DNA from: JBDSSS01 sp963764195
GTDB taxonomy: Bacteria; Actinomycetota; Actinomycetes; Actinomycetales; Dermatophilaceae
Length of the DNA stretch: 64,000 bases
Assembly: GCA_963764195.1 (NCBI GenBank)
Contig: CAVXRG010000003.1
Location: 124,001-188,000 of the forward strand
Direction of reading: 5' to 3'
Within the stretch, counting starts at the first letter, position 1, and every line of letters begins with the position of its first letter. The notes beneath the pieces were generated by a model, which did not search any database, was not told where the DNA came from, and worked only from the letters and a program-made list of their open reading frames with translations. Below are positions 1-8,326 of this stretch, one piece after another. The position numbers were made by a program, and so were the translations under genes.

Positions 1-548
1 AGGCTGTGCGTTCCTCCGTCCCAGGCGATCCCGTCGACACCCTCGTGGCAGGTGACCTTGGTCGGCAGGCCCGGAAGGGTGGCGAGCACGGTCGGGCTGC
101 TCCTGCCGGGCGCGAAGGACAGCAGCCGGTTGGTGTTCTCCTCGGCCACGACGAGGGTCCCGTCGGGGAGCAGGACCAGCCCCTCGGGTCCGTCGATGCC
201 GCGGTGCAGCACCGTGCTGGTCGCACCCGGTCCGAGCCGACTGATGGTGCCGCCGGTGTAGTCGCTGTAGAGCAGCGCCCCGTCCCGGTCGAGCACCAGG
301 TCGTCGGGGTGGTCGGTGCCATGGTGGAGGATGATCGTGCGGAAGCCGGGTTTGTTCGGTGCGGCCGCTGACTCGGGCGCGGCCGCCGTCGTCGTCGGGG
401 TCGTCGTCGGGGTGGGCGGTGTCGTCGGTGCCCACCGATCGACGGTCGCCGACGCCGCGTGCACGACAGGGCGGGTCGGCGCCGGGGTGCAGGCCACCAG
501 CACCGCCGACATCGAGACCGCGACCGCCGCGACGGCGACGCCCTTCAT
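1..548 (-). CDS. Lipoprotein with predicted beta-propeller (SMP-30/NHL-like), C-terminus outside window
   Basis: Minus-strand reading frame opening at ATG 548 and running off the left edge without a stop, so only about 182 residues are visible. Residues 1-20 are a lipoprotein signal ending in the lipobox LVAC with Cys20. A Pro/Thr/Ala-rich linker follows to about residue 65. After it come repeats of the type 'HPDDLVLDRDGALLYSDY', 'GPEGLVLLPDGTLVVAEE' and 'GVDGIAWDGG', which read like blades of an NHL/SMP-30 propeller. This suggests an exported, membrane-anchored propeller protein, possibly a lactonase or sugar-binding protein. The substrate cannot be told. No strong ribosome binding site is visible upstream. 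Confidence 0.7.
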   Translation of the reverse strand, partial: MKGVAVAAVAVSMSAVLVACTPAPTRPVVHAASATVDRWAPTTPPTPTTTPTTTAAAPESAAAPNKPGFRTIILHHGTDHPDDLVLDRDGALLYSDYTGGTISRLGPGATSTVLHRGIDGPEGLVLLPDGTLVVAEENTNRLLSFAPGRSSPTVLATLPGLPTKVTCHEGVDGIAWDGGTHS

Positions 549-613
549 GTCGCGACGGTAGGACCCTTGGCTGGGACCGCGCCGTGAACAGGGTCGAGCG
601 GAGAGGAGCTGCG

Positions 614-991
614 TCAGGCGCTGGCGCCATGACGCTGCTGGTCGGCGACCCGGCGCCGGATGTCGTCCATGTCGAGGCCGCGGACGTTCGCGATGACCTC
701 CTCGAGGGCGGCCGCGGGCAGCGCACCGGGCTGGCTGAAGACGAGGATGCCGTCACGGAAGGCCATCAGCGTCGGGATCGAGCGGATCTGGGCGGCGGCC
801 GCAAGGGCCTGCTCCGCCTCGGTGTCGATCTTGCCGAAGGTGATGTCGGGGTGGGTCACGGAGGCCGCCTCGTAGACGGGGGCGAACATCCGGCACGGAC
901 CACACCAGGCCGCCCAGAAGTCAACGAGGACAATCCCGTCGGCGGTGACGGTCGCCTGGAAGTTGGCGGACGTGAGGGTCTGCGTGGCCAT
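614..991 (-). CDS. trxA: Thioredoxin
   Basis: Thioredoxin of 125 residues, a normal length. The active site WCGPC is at residues 29-33 and the cis-Pro loop 'IRSIPTL' lies in the second half. It reduces disulfides, and perhaps protein or low-molecular-weight persulfides, in the cytoplasm. The frame is open further upstream, but ATG 991 is chosen because AAGGAG precedes it at good spacing. A CstR/CsoR-type palindrome lies at 1027-1042, just upstream of this start, so the gene probably belongs to the same sulfur-stress regulon as the divergent TauE, rhodanese and CstB-like genes. The fold is certain; the role in persulfide metabolism is inferred from context. Confidence 0.9.
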   Translation of the reverse strand: MATQTLTSANFQATVTADGIVLVDFWAAWCGPCRMFAPVYEAASVTHPDITFGKIDTEAEQALAAAAQIRSIPTLMAFRDGILVFSQPGALPAAALEEVIANVRGLDMDDIRRRVADQQRHGASA

Positions 992-1026
992 GGGGGCTCC
1001 TTGGTGAGGCTGCCGTGGGTACGAAT

Positions 1027-1042
1027 ATACCCACTGGGGTAT
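1027..1042. promoter_or_regulatory. CsoR/CstR-type operator, copy 1
   Basis: ATACCCACTGGGGTAT, an imperfect palindrome with six of eight base pairs matching, 35 bp upstream of the thioredoxin start. On the minus strand it is followed by TATATT, which could be an overlapping -10 box. The form ATACCC(N4)GGGTAT is typical of operators bound by CsoR-family repressors, including the persulfide sensor CstR. No csoR/cstR gene is present in this window. Confidence 0.7.
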
Positions 1043-1170
1043 GCAACGCGCTGCGGCGGCTGACATATTCCGTGTCCCAAGGGGGCCTGTGCACGGTGCG
1101 TGCGCCGCGACCGACGGGTCGGGGCCGGTTCGACGAGAGGCGTGTCAAGGGTTACGGTAGCGATCGAGAC

Positions 1171-1186
1171 ATACCCCCATGGGTAT
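1171..1186. promoter_or_regulatory. CsoR/CstR-type operator, copy 2
   Basis: ATACCCCCATGGGTAT, six of eight pairs palindromic, placed 26 bp before the small ORF at 1212 and upstream of the TauE gene. It presumably controls the rightward transcript of the sulfur cluster, while copy 1 serves the divergent thioredoxin gene. Confidence 0.7.
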
Positions 1187-1211
1187 CAAATGCGATGCCC
1201 GAGGAGGGCCC

Positions 1212-1289
1212 ATGACCACCACTGCCACCATCGAGGAACTCGTAGCCGCCGCGGACGACCGTGGGCGGGGGGACGTCAGCGTGCGCTGA
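1212..1289 (+). CDS. Small ORF (25 aa) downstream of operator; leader peptide or gene remnant
   Basis: ATG 1212 has a good ribosome binding site (GAGGAGGGCCC directly before it) and opens a 25-residue frame beginning MTTTATIEELVAAADD and ending at TGA 1287-1289. It is the first ORF after operator copy 2. The start resembles the N-terminus of single-domain rhodaneses ('..IEEL.....DVR'), so it may be the stump of a truncated rhodanese; it could also be a real small protein. From 1290 to 1407 I see no further coding signal, only the TauE ribosome binding site. Function unknown. Confidence 0.4.
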   Translation: MTTTATIEELVAAADDRGRGDVSVR

Positions 1290-1407
1290 CTCCGGCCGGC
1301 CGGTGGTCACAGGACGCGCCGCCACCGCCTGACCGACCGCACCGCTCCCACCGCGACGGACCCGCTCCGTCGACCAGCCCGACGCCGCACACCCAAGGAG
1401 AAACCAC

Positions 1408-2217
1408 GTGACCCTGCTGGCCATCCCGCTCGGCGTCCTCATCGGCGTCTCGCTCGGTGCCCTCGGCGGCGGCGGCTCGATTCTCACCGTCCCCGCCCTG
1501 GTCTACGTGCTCGACCAGGACCCGAGGGGTGCCACGACGAGCTCGCTCATCATCGTGGGGATCACCGCGCTCATCGCGCTCGTGCCGCACGCCCGGTCCG
1601 GACGGGTCCGGTTCGCTCAGGGCGCGCTCTTCGGGGTGCTGGGCACGGCAGGCTCTTTCGCCGGGACCGCCCTCTCCCGCTCGGTTGCGCCCTCGACCCT
1701 CCTGCTCGCGTTCGCCGCCCTCATGCTCGTCGTCGCCACCCTCATGCTGCGCCGGGTGCTGCGCCCGTCCAGCGGCCCCGGGTCGGCGGATGCCACGACG
1801 GAGCCGATGCTCACCCTGCGCCCCTTCACGTGCGCCTGTCCACGCGTGGCGAAGGTGGTGGTGACCGCCACCCTCGTCGGTCTGCTGACCGGGTTCTTCG
1901 GAGTCGGTGGGGGGTTCGCCCTCGTGCCCGCCCTCGTGCTGGCGCTCGGCTTCCCCATGTCGACCGCGGTCGGCACCTCCCTGCTCGTCATCGCGATCAA
2001 CAGCGCGACCGCGCTCGCCGCCCGGGTGAGCCACGGCACGAGTGACCTCGACTGGGGGCTCATCGCGACCTTCACGGCCGCCGCTGTCGTGGGCAGTCTG
2101 CTCGGCGGTCGGATTGCGTCCCGTGCCAACCCCCGCCACCTCACCGCGGCCTTCGCGGTGCTGCTGGTCGCCGTGGCGCTCTACACCGCCGCCCGGAGCC
2201 TGGCGCTCGTCGGCTGA
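1408..2217 (+). CDS. TauE/SafE-family sulfite/organosulfur permease
   Basis: Integral membrane protein of 269 residues with two homologous halves, each opening with a Gly-rich motif ('GVLIGVSLGALGGGGSIL' and 'GLLTGFFGVGGGFALVPALV'), as in the TauE/SafE family (eight or so helices). Members export sulfite or sulfoacetate or move other small sulfur anions. In CstR-controlled clusters of other bacteria a TauE protein is encoded next to rhodanese and CstB. GTG 1408 is preceded by AAGGAG. It follows operator copy 2 and precedes the rhodanese gene. Likely role, by context: exporting sulfite or thiosulfate made when persulfides are oxidised. Confidence 0.85.
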   Translation: MTLLAIPLGVLIGVSLGALGGGGSILTVPALVYVLDQDPRGATTSSLIIVGITALIALVPHARSGRVRFAQGALFGVLGTAGSFAGTALSRSVAPSTLLLAFAALMLVVATLMLRRVLRPSSGPGSADATTEPMLTLRPFTCACPRVAKVVVTATLVGLLTGFFGVGGGFALVPALVLALGFPMSTAVGTSLLVIAINSATALAARVSHGTSDLDWGLIATFTAAAVVGSLLGGRIASRANPRHLTAAFAVLLVAVALYTAARSLALVG

Positions 2218-2413
2218 GGCGGCGGCGCGGCCGCCGAGCGACGTCCTGCCGGCCGCCACCGCGCCCGCTCGTCGTCGCGCGCCACGACGACGAGCGTCGT
2301 GACCGGCGCGCTCGCCGGAAACCGCGATGCTGCGACCCCCCGCCGCCCGTGATCGGCAGCGGCGCCCCCCTTTCCGTCGGCCACCCCGAGCCGACGGCAG
2401 ATGAAAGGAAGAC

Positions 2414-3055
2414 ATGTCCACCAACCCCACCACCACGACCCCCATGGCCGGCACGACGACGAGCGACTCGAAACCAGCAGCCGCCCGGCCCGCCGCCCTC
2501 GACCCCGTCGCCCTGCAGGAGTGGCTCGCCGAGCCGAACCGCCCCCGCCTGCTCGACGTGCGCACCCCGGCCGAGTTCACGACGGCCCACATCCCCGAGT
2601 CCTACAACGTCCCGCTGGCGCTGCTGCGCGAGCATCGGGACGAGCTGCGCGGCCACCTCGACGAGGACGTCGTCCTGGTCTGCCGCTCCGGAGCCCGCGC
2701 CGGCCAGGCCGAGAAGCTCCTGGGGGAGACCGGTCTGGACAACCTCCACGTCCTCGCCGGGGGAGTGGCGGCCTGGGAGGCCGCCGGCGCCCCGCTCAAC
2801 CGTGGCGCCCAGACCTGGGAGCTCGAGCGCCAGGTGCGGCTCGTTGCCGGTGGCATCGTCCTGACCGGCGTGCTGGCCAGCATCAAGGTGCCCGCCCTCA
2901 AGTGGGCGTCCGCCGCGATCGGTGCCGGGCTGGCCGGGGCCGCCCTCACGGACAGCTGCGCGATGGGCAGGGCCCTGTCGATGCTGCCGTACAACCGGGT
3001 CTCCGCCCCCCGGCTCGACACCGTCCTGCGAGAGCTCGCGGCGACGTCGAGCTGA
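2414..3055 (+). CDS. Rhodanese with C-terminal membrane segment (DUF2892-like)
   Basis: Protein of 213 residues. Residues 1-28 are a Thr/Ala-rich lead, about 30-128 a single rhodanese domain with 'LLDVRTPAEF' and the active-site loop CRSGAR (Cys90), and about 140-192 a hydrophobic tail ('LVAGGIVLTGVLASI', 'AAIGAGLAGAALTDSCAMG') like the DUF2892 module found fused to rhodaneses. It should carry sulfane sulfur on Cys90 and be membrane-attached. GAAAGGAAG precedes the start. It lies between TauE and the CstB-like gene and matches the CstA/rhodanese position in persulfide-detoxification clusters. Cys181 and Cys90 could both be persulfidated; only Cys90 has family support. Confidence 0.85.
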   Translation: MSTNPTTTTPMAGTTTSDSKPAAARPAALDPVALQEWLAEPNRPRLLDVRTPAEFTTAHIPESYNVPLALLREHRDELRGHLDEDVVLVCRSGARAGQAEKLLGETGLDNLHVLAGGVAAWEAAGAPLNRGAQTWELERQVRLVAGGIVLTGVLASIKVPALKWASAAIGAGLAGAALTDSCAMGRALSMLPYNRVSAPRLDTVLRELAATSS

Positions 3056-3065
3056 GCGGCGGAAT

Positions 3066-3081
3066 ATACCCCTAGGGGTAT
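3066..3081. promoter_or_regulatory. CsoR/CstR-type operator, copy 3 (perfect palindrome)
   Basis: ATACCCCTAGGGGTAT, a perfect 16-bp palindrome, 8 bp after the rhodanese stop and 48 bp before the CstB-like gene. This is the best of the three sites, and with GAATATACCC it shares extra flanking bases with copy 1. It implies a separately controlled promoter for the dioxygenase gene. Confidence 0.75.
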
Positions 3082-3129
3082 CCGTTCAGAGAACAGCCAG
3101 ACGTCGAAACGCCACTCCGAGGAGATCCC

Positions 3130-4504
3130 ATGATCTTTACCCAGTACTACCTCGACTGCCTCTCGCAGGCCTCCTACCTCATCGCCGACGAGGCGACCGG
3201 GAAGGCCGTCGTCGTCGACCCGCGTCGCGACGTCGCCGACTACCTCGACGACGCCCGGTCGCGGGGCCTGCAGATCGTCGGAGTCGTCAACACCCACTTC
3301 CACGCGGACTTCGTGTCGGGCCACCTCGAGCTCGCCGCAGGAGACCGGGGCCTGGATCGGCTACGGCGACCGGGCCAGCGCTGACTTCCCGGTGCGGTCG
3401 CTGACTGACGGCGAGCGGATCTCGCTCGGCGACGTGACGCTCGAGATCATGACCACGCCGGGCCACACCCCGGAGTCCATCTCCGTGCTCGTCTACGAGC
3501 ACGGCGGCGACGAGGTTCCCTACGGCGTCCTCACCGGTGACGCGCTCTTCATCGGAGACGTGGGTCGTCCGGACCTGCTGGCCTCGGTCGGCGTCACCGC
3601 CGACGAGCTCGGGCGGATGCTGTACGACTCGGTGCAGCGCAAGCTCATGGGACTGGCGGACGACGTCCGCGTCTTCCCCGCACACGGAGCAGGCTCGTCG
3701 TGCGGGAAGAACCTCTCGACCGAGCGGCAGTCGACGATCGGCGAGCAGCGTGCGCTCAACTATGCCTGCCAGCCGATGAGCGAGGCGAGCTTCCTCGAGG
3801 TCGTCACCGCCGGGCAGCCGGCAGCGCCCGGGTACTTCGTCTACAACGCGACGCTCAACAAGCAGGCGCGTGAGGTCCGCGCTCTCGACGCCGCGGCCCC
3901 AGCGCTCGATGCGGTCGCGGTGGACGCCGCCCTGGCCCGGGGCGCCCGTGTCCACGACGCCCGTGACGTGCAGGAGTTCGCGGCCGGCCACCTCCGCGGG
4001 TCGGTCAACGTGCCCGCCGACGGTCGGATGGCCGAGACCGTCGGCATGGTCTTCGACCCGGCCGACGAGATCGTCCTCGTCGCCCCCGAGGGCCAGGAGC
4101 AGGAGGTCGCCACGCGGTTCGCCCGCATCGGATACGACCACGTCGTCGGCTTCGTCGCCGATCCCGAGGCTTACTTCCTGGGCCGCCGCGACGACGTCGA
4201 CCGGGCCAGTCGCCTCTCCGTCGCGGACGCCGTGGCGGCGGTGACGCGGGACGTGCAGGTGGTCGACATCCGCAACGCGGGCGAGCTCGAGTCCGGGGCC
4301 ATCCCCGGCGCGCAGCACATCGCGCTCGCCGAGCTGTCCCGCCGCGCCTCCGAGCTCGACCCGAGCCGTCCGGTCCTCGTCTACTGTGCCGGTGGCTGGC
4401 GCAGCTCGGTCGGGGCAAGCCTGCTCCGGTCCCGTGGTTTCGCCGACGTCTCCGACGTGCTCGGTGGCTTCGGGGCCTGGGAGCGGGCCCACGCCGCAGC
4501 CTGA
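3130..4504 (+). pseudogene. CstB-like persulfide dioxygenase-rhodanese, disrupted by a 1-nt frameshift
   Basis: Two overlapping-phase reading frames make up one gene of about 458 codons. Frame 1 (3130 to about 3340) gives the MBL-fold N-terminus with metal ligands THFHADFVSGH. Frame 2 (about 3341-4504) continues with 'TGAWIGYGDRASADFPVRSL', 'GHTPESI', 'TGDALFIGDVGRPDLL' and 'PAHGAGSSCGK', then a rhodanese-like domain lacking the active Cys ('VLVAPEGQE'), then a second rhodanese with 'VLVYCAGGWRSS' (Cys codon 4385-4387). This order (dioxygenase, pseudorhodanese, rhodanese) is that of CstB, which oxidises persulfides to thiosulfate. One extra base in GCCGCAGGAGACC at 3334-3346 breaks the frame; frame 1 then stops at 3384. 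It may be a real inactivating mutation or a sequencing/assembly error. The rest of the gene looks intact, which favours error or a very recent event. Confidence 0.85.
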
Positions 4505-4532
4505 GCTGGGACGTACCGACGCGCCGGACGCA

Positions 4533-4568
4533 CCCCAGTGAGGTCAGCCTCTGTCGACCTCACTGGGG
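4533..4568. terminator. Bidirectional hairpin terminator between sulfur cluster and arcA
   Basis: A perfect 13-bp stem (CCCCAGTGAGGTC at 4533-4545 with its complement at 4556-4568) and a 10-nt loop, between the convergent CstB-like and arginine deiminase genes. No clear T-run on either side, as usual in high-GC actinobacteria. Confidence 0.75.
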
Positions 4569-4590
4569 GACAGGCGTGCTGGGCGCCCGG

Positions 4591-5844
4591 TCAGTAGTCC
4601 ACAGGGTCGCGGACGATCGGGCAGGTCATGCAGTGGCCACCGCCGCGGCCGCGACCCAGCTCCGACCCGACGATCTCGATGACCTCGATACCGGCCTGGC
4701 GCAACAGGCTGTTCGTCGTCGTGTTGCGGTCGTAGGTGAAGACGACGCCCGGCTCGACGGCGACGGCGTTGTTGCCGCTGTCCCACTGCTGGCGCTCCGA
4801 CGCGTAGACGTCGCCGCCGGTCTCGATGACACGCAGCTGCTTGAGCCCGAGGGACTCGGCCACGACGTCGACGAACGGCGTGTCCCCCTCGTCGGTCACC
4901 TCGAGACCCAGCGGGGTGTCGGCCGGCCGGATGCTGTAGGTGTGAACGGCATTCATGATCGTGGGGTAGAGGGTCACCACGTCGCGGTCTGCGAAGGTGA
5001 AGACGGTGTCGAGGTGCATCGCGGCCCGTAGCTTGGGCAGGCCGGCGACGACGACCCGCTCGGCCGCGCCCTGTGCGAAGAGAGCGTGCGAGACCTGCGT
5101 GATCGCCTGCCGCGAGGTGCGCTCGCCCATCCCCATCAGGACGGTCCCGTTGCCGACGGGCATGACGTCCCCACCCTCGAGGGTGGCCTGCCCCCAGTCG
5201 AGCTCGGGATCGCCCCACCACACGGTCGAGCCGGCGTAGTCGGGGTGGAAGGTGTAGATGGCCTTGTAGACGAGCGTCTCGTCGTGGCGCGCCCCCCAGA
5301 AGAGGGGGTTGAGGGTCAGGCCGCCGTAGAGCCAGCACGTCGTGTCGCGGGTGTAGAGGGTGTTGGGCAGTGGCGGCATGAGGTACTCGCGGATGCCCGT
5401 CTGACCCATGGCCAGTCGGATGTAGGGCGTGCGGTAGTCCTCCGGCAGGTCGGCGATCGCCAGGCCACCGATGAGGAACTCGGCGAGCTGTCGCGGGCGA
5501 AGGGACTCGAGGAAGGACCGGGTGCCGTCGACGAGACCGAGGCCCACGAGGTTGGGCACGATCTTGCGGTCGAGCAGCCAGGCCCGGGCCTCGGGGATCG
5601 CCATCGTCTCCGCGAGGAGGTCGTGCAGCTCGACCACCTCGACCCCCAGGGCTCGCATCTTGGCGACGAACTCGGAGTGGTCGGCCTGGGCCTGCTCCAC
5701 CCACATCACGTCGTCGAAGAGCAGGTCGTCGGAGTTCGTCGGCGTGAGGCGGCGGTGGGCCAGGCCCGGTGAGCACACGAGGACCTTTCGTAGCCGACCG
5801 ACCTCAGAGTGCACGCCGTAGGTGGAAACGGCCGAGTCCGCCAT
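4591..5844 (-). CDS. arcA: Arginine deiminase
   Basis: Protein of 417 residues, full length for the family. It converts L-arginine to citrulline and ammonia. Visible family motifs: 'GVHSEVGRLRKVLVCSPG' at the N-terminus, 'LTPTNSDDLLFDDV', 'LEGGDVMPVG', 'HLDTVFTF' and the catalytic loop GGGHCMTCP near the C-terminus (Cys405). AAAGGAC lies before ATG 5844. No arcB, arcC or arcD is adjacent, so the classical ATP-yielding deiminase operon is not here. The gene stands alone, ended by the shared hairpin at 4533-4568. Cytoplasmic. Confidence 0.95.
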   Translation of the reverse strand: MADSAVSTYGVHSEVGRLRKVLVCSPGLAHRRLTPTNSDDLLFDDVMWVEQAQADHSEFVAKMRALGVEVVELHDLLAETMAIPEARAWLLDRKIVPNLVGLGLVDGTRSFLESLRPRQLAEFLIGGLAIADLPEDYRTPYIRLAMGQTGIREYLMPPLPNTLYTRDTTCWLYGGLTLNPLFWGARHDETLVYKAIYTFHPDYAGSTVWWGDPELDWGQATLEGGDVMPVGNGTVLMGMGERTSRQAITQVSHALFAQGAAERVVVAGLPKLRAAMHLDTVFTFADRDVVTLYPTIMNAVHTYSIRPADTPLGLEVTDEGDTPFVDVVAESLGLKQLRVIETGGDVYASERQQWDSGNNAVAVEPGVVFTYDRNTTTNSLLRQAGIEVIEIVGSELGRGRGGGHCMTCPIVRDPVDY

Positions 5845-5910
5845 GGGGCGTCCTTTCGTGGGTGAGCGACCGGAGGAGGGTGCCGTCCCGGTCGATCCGA
5901 CCGTATCGGG

Positions 5911-8220
5911 TCAGCGCCGCGTCGCGTCGGGGTCCGGTGCAGTGAGCCGGAAGGGGGCCCGCAGCTGCGTGGCGGCGCGGGCGCTCGGGCCGACCCGGAG
6001 CTCGAAGTCACCCGGCTCCACCACGCGGCGGCCGTCGGCGTCGACGAGGGAGCAGGCCGCCGCCGGGACCTCGAGCGAGACGCGGACGGACTCGCCCGGC
6101 TCAACCCGCACCTGGCGCCACACCTTCAGCTCGACCTCGGCCCAGGTCACACTCGTGACGAGGTCGCTGACGTAGGCCTGGACGGTCTCGAGCGCCGGTC
6201 GGTCGCCGTGGTTGGTGACGACGACCTCGGCGCGGACGACGCCGTCGGTCGCGACCTCGGGCGCGGCCACGACGAGGTCGCTGTAGTCGACCGTCGTGTA
6301 GGACAGGCCCTCGCCGAAGACGAAGAGCGGGTCCTGGGTGAGGTCGGCGTAGCGGTCACCGTGCTGGCCGCGGACGGCGTTGTAGTAGACCGGCTGCTGC
6401 CCCACGTGCCGCGGCACCGACAGCGGCATCCGGCCCGAGGGCTCGACGAGGCCGAGGACGAGCTCGGCGACCGCCCGCCCGCCCTGCATGCCGGGGTTGA
6501 AGGCCTCGATCACCGCGGCCGCCCGGAGGGCGGCCGGCGGGAGCGTCGAGGGTTTGCCCTGGACGAGGACGACGATGACAGGCGTGGTGGTGGCCACGAG
6601 CGCCTCGAGCAGCGCGATCTGGCCGCCCTGCAGCTCGAGGGTCGCCGTCGAGCAGCCCTCCCCGGTGAGGGCCATCGTGTCGCCGACGACGGCGACGACG
6701 ACGTCGGCCTCCCCGGCGAACCGGACCGCCTCGGCGATGAGGCCGGGGTCGTCGGGAGCGGCGGTGAAGACGGGCGGACGGGGCTGCCCGTCGGCGTAGA
6801 GCGGCCCGGCGGGGTCGGGCACGAGCACCTCGATCTCGGCACCCCGGGCGTGCGTGACGACCCACGTCTCGGGGACGACGGCGCGGAAGCCGTCGAGCAC
6901 CGTCGTGACGAGGTGCCGCGGCTCACCGGGGGACATCCAGCCCACCTGGCCCGAGCCGCTGGCCCAGTCGCCGAGCAGCGCCTGCGCGTCGTCGGCGTTG
7001 GGGCCGATGACCGCGATCGTGCGCGGTCCCCCCGCCTCGAGGGCGCGCCCGCCGGTGCCGGCGCCGTCGACACCCGCGAGCGGCAGCGTCCCGTCGTTGC
7101 GCAGCAGGACGAGCGACCGGCGAGCGACCTCGAGGTTGAGGTCGGTGTGGGCGGCACACCCGATGACCTCCGCCTGCCGGACGGGGTCCGGAGCGCGGGG
7201 GTCCTCGAAGAGGCCGAGCTCGAACTTGAGCCGGAGGATCCGGCGCACGGCCGCGTCGATCTGGTCCTCGGTCAGCAGCCCGTCGGCGACCGCCTGCTGG
7301 GCGCCCTCGAAGAAGTCGGGGGTCGTCATGACGAGGTCGTTCCCGGCGCGCACCGCGACGGCCGCGGCCTCGGTCGCATCGGCGCAGACCTTCTGCTCCC
7401 AGACCATCCGCCCGACGTTGTCCCAGTCGGTGACGAGCGTGCCGGTGAAGCCCCACTCCTGCTTGAGCACCTCGTCGAGCAGCCACCGGTTGGCCGTGAT
7501 CGGGACGCCGTCCATGGCCTGGTAGCCGAGCATGAAGGTGCGGCACCCCTCGCGGGCCACCTTCTCGAAGGGCGGCAGGAACCACGAGCGCAGCTTGCGC
7601 CGGCTGAGGTCGGCCTCGCTCGCGTCGCGGCCGCCCTGCGTCTCGGAGTAGCCGGCGAAGTGCTTGGCGCAGGCGAGGATCGCGGTGGGGTCCTCGAGGC
7701 CGTCGCCCTGGTAGCCGCGGACCATCGCGGCACCGAGCTCGCCGATGAGGAGGGGATCCTCCCCGAACGTCTCGTCGACCCGGCCCCACCGCAGGTCACG
7801 GGTGATGCACAGGACGGGGGAGAAGGTCCAGTGGATGCCGGTCGAGGCCACCTCGACAGCGGTCGCCCGGGCCACTCGCTCGAGCAGGTCGACGTCCCAC
7901 GAGCAGGCCATCGCCAGCTGGGTCGGGAAGATCGTCGCGCCGGGCCAGAAGGAGTGGCCGTGGATGCAGTCGTCGGCCGTGAGCAGGGGGATCCCGAGCC
8001 GGGTCCGACCGGCCAGCTCGATCGCCGTGTCGAGGTCCTGGGGCGAGGCGTGCAGGATCGATCCGGTGAGCCGGTCCGTGACGATCTCGTCGAGGCTGCC
8101 ACGCGCGTCGAGCTGGAGCATCTGGCCCACCTTCTCGGGCAGGGTCATCCGCGCAAGCAGGTCGTCCAGCCGCTCGTCGAGGGTGCGTGAGGGGTCGAGG
8201 TACGCGGGGGAGGAAGTCAC
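5911..8220 (-). CDS. Glycoside hydrolase family 3 (beta-glucosidase/beta-xylosidase type)
   Basis: Protein of 769 residues with the three-part build of large GH3 enzymes: an N-terminal barrel with 'LPEKVGQML', 'ACAKHFAGYSETQGGRD' and the nucleophile segment 'GTLVTDWDNV'; an alpha/beta sandwich with 'NDGTLPL' and 'AVIGPNADD'; and a C-terminal fibronectin-III-like domain ('VFGEGLSYTTVDYSDL' and after). No signal peptide, so it probably works inside the cell on imported oligosaccharides. The nearby arabinose operon suggests release of arabinose or xylose from hemicellulose fragments, but exact specificity is not readable. GTG 8220 is preferred over GTG 8262 because TACGCT sits 6 nt before it, the geometry of a leaderless start. 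Confidence 0.88.
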   Translation of the reverse strand: MTSSPAYLDPSRTLDERLDDLLARMTLPEKVGQMLQLDARGSLDEIVTDRLTGSILHASPQDLDTAIELAGRTRLGIPLLTADDCIHGHSFWPGATIFPTQLAMACSWDVDLLERVARATAVEVASTGIHWTFSPVLCITRDLRWGRVDETFGEDPLLIGELGAAMVRGYQGDGLEDPTAILACAKHFAGYSETQGGRDASEADLSRRKLRSWFLPPFEKVAREGCRTFMLGYQAMDGVPITANRWLLDEVLKQEWGFTGTLVTDWDNVGRMVWEQKVCADATEAAAVAVRAGNDLVMTTPDFFEGAQQAVADGLLTEDQIDAAVRRILRLKFELGLFEDPRAPDPVRQAEVIGCAAHTDLNLEVARRSLVLLRNDGTLPLAGVDGAGTGGRALEAGGPRTIAVIGPNADDAQALLGDWASGSGQVGWMSPGEPRHLVTTVLDGFRAVVPETWVVTHARGAEIEVLVPDPAGPLYADGQPRPPVFTAAPDDPGLIAEAVRFAGEADVVVAVVGDTMALTGEGCSTATLELQGGQIALLEALVATTTPVIVVLVQGKPSTLPPAALRAAAVIEAFNPGMQGGRAVAELVLGLVEPSGRMPLSVPRHVGQQPVYYNAVRGQHGDRYADLTQDPLFVFGEGLSYTTVDYSDLVVAAPEVATDGVVRAEVVVTNHGDRPALETVQAYVSDLVTSVTWAEVELKVWRQVRVEPGESVRVSLEVPAAACSLVDADGRRVVEPGDFELRVGPSARAATQLRAPFRLTAPDPDATRR

Positions 8221-8326
8221 GGAGCCAGCGTAGGACGCGGGTGGTGGAGGGGGGTGGCGCACGACGCCGGACGCCGTGGTCGGACACTGGGTACGTCACC
8301 ACTACGTACTACGAACGGGAGACGTC

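Noticed and set aside
6..371. Plus-strand ORFs at the left edge
   Set aside because: They mirror the minus-strand lipoprotein, whose frame has a lipobox and propeller-like repeats; the plus frames show only Pro/Arg-rich composition.
3340..3346. Programmed frameshifting in the CstB-like gene
   Set aside because: No slippery heptamer or downstream pseudoknot is visible; an ordinary indel or sequence error is simpler.
4533..4568. The hairpin as an attachment site or operator
   Set aside because: Position between convergent genes and a compact 13-bp stem fit a bidirectional terminator.
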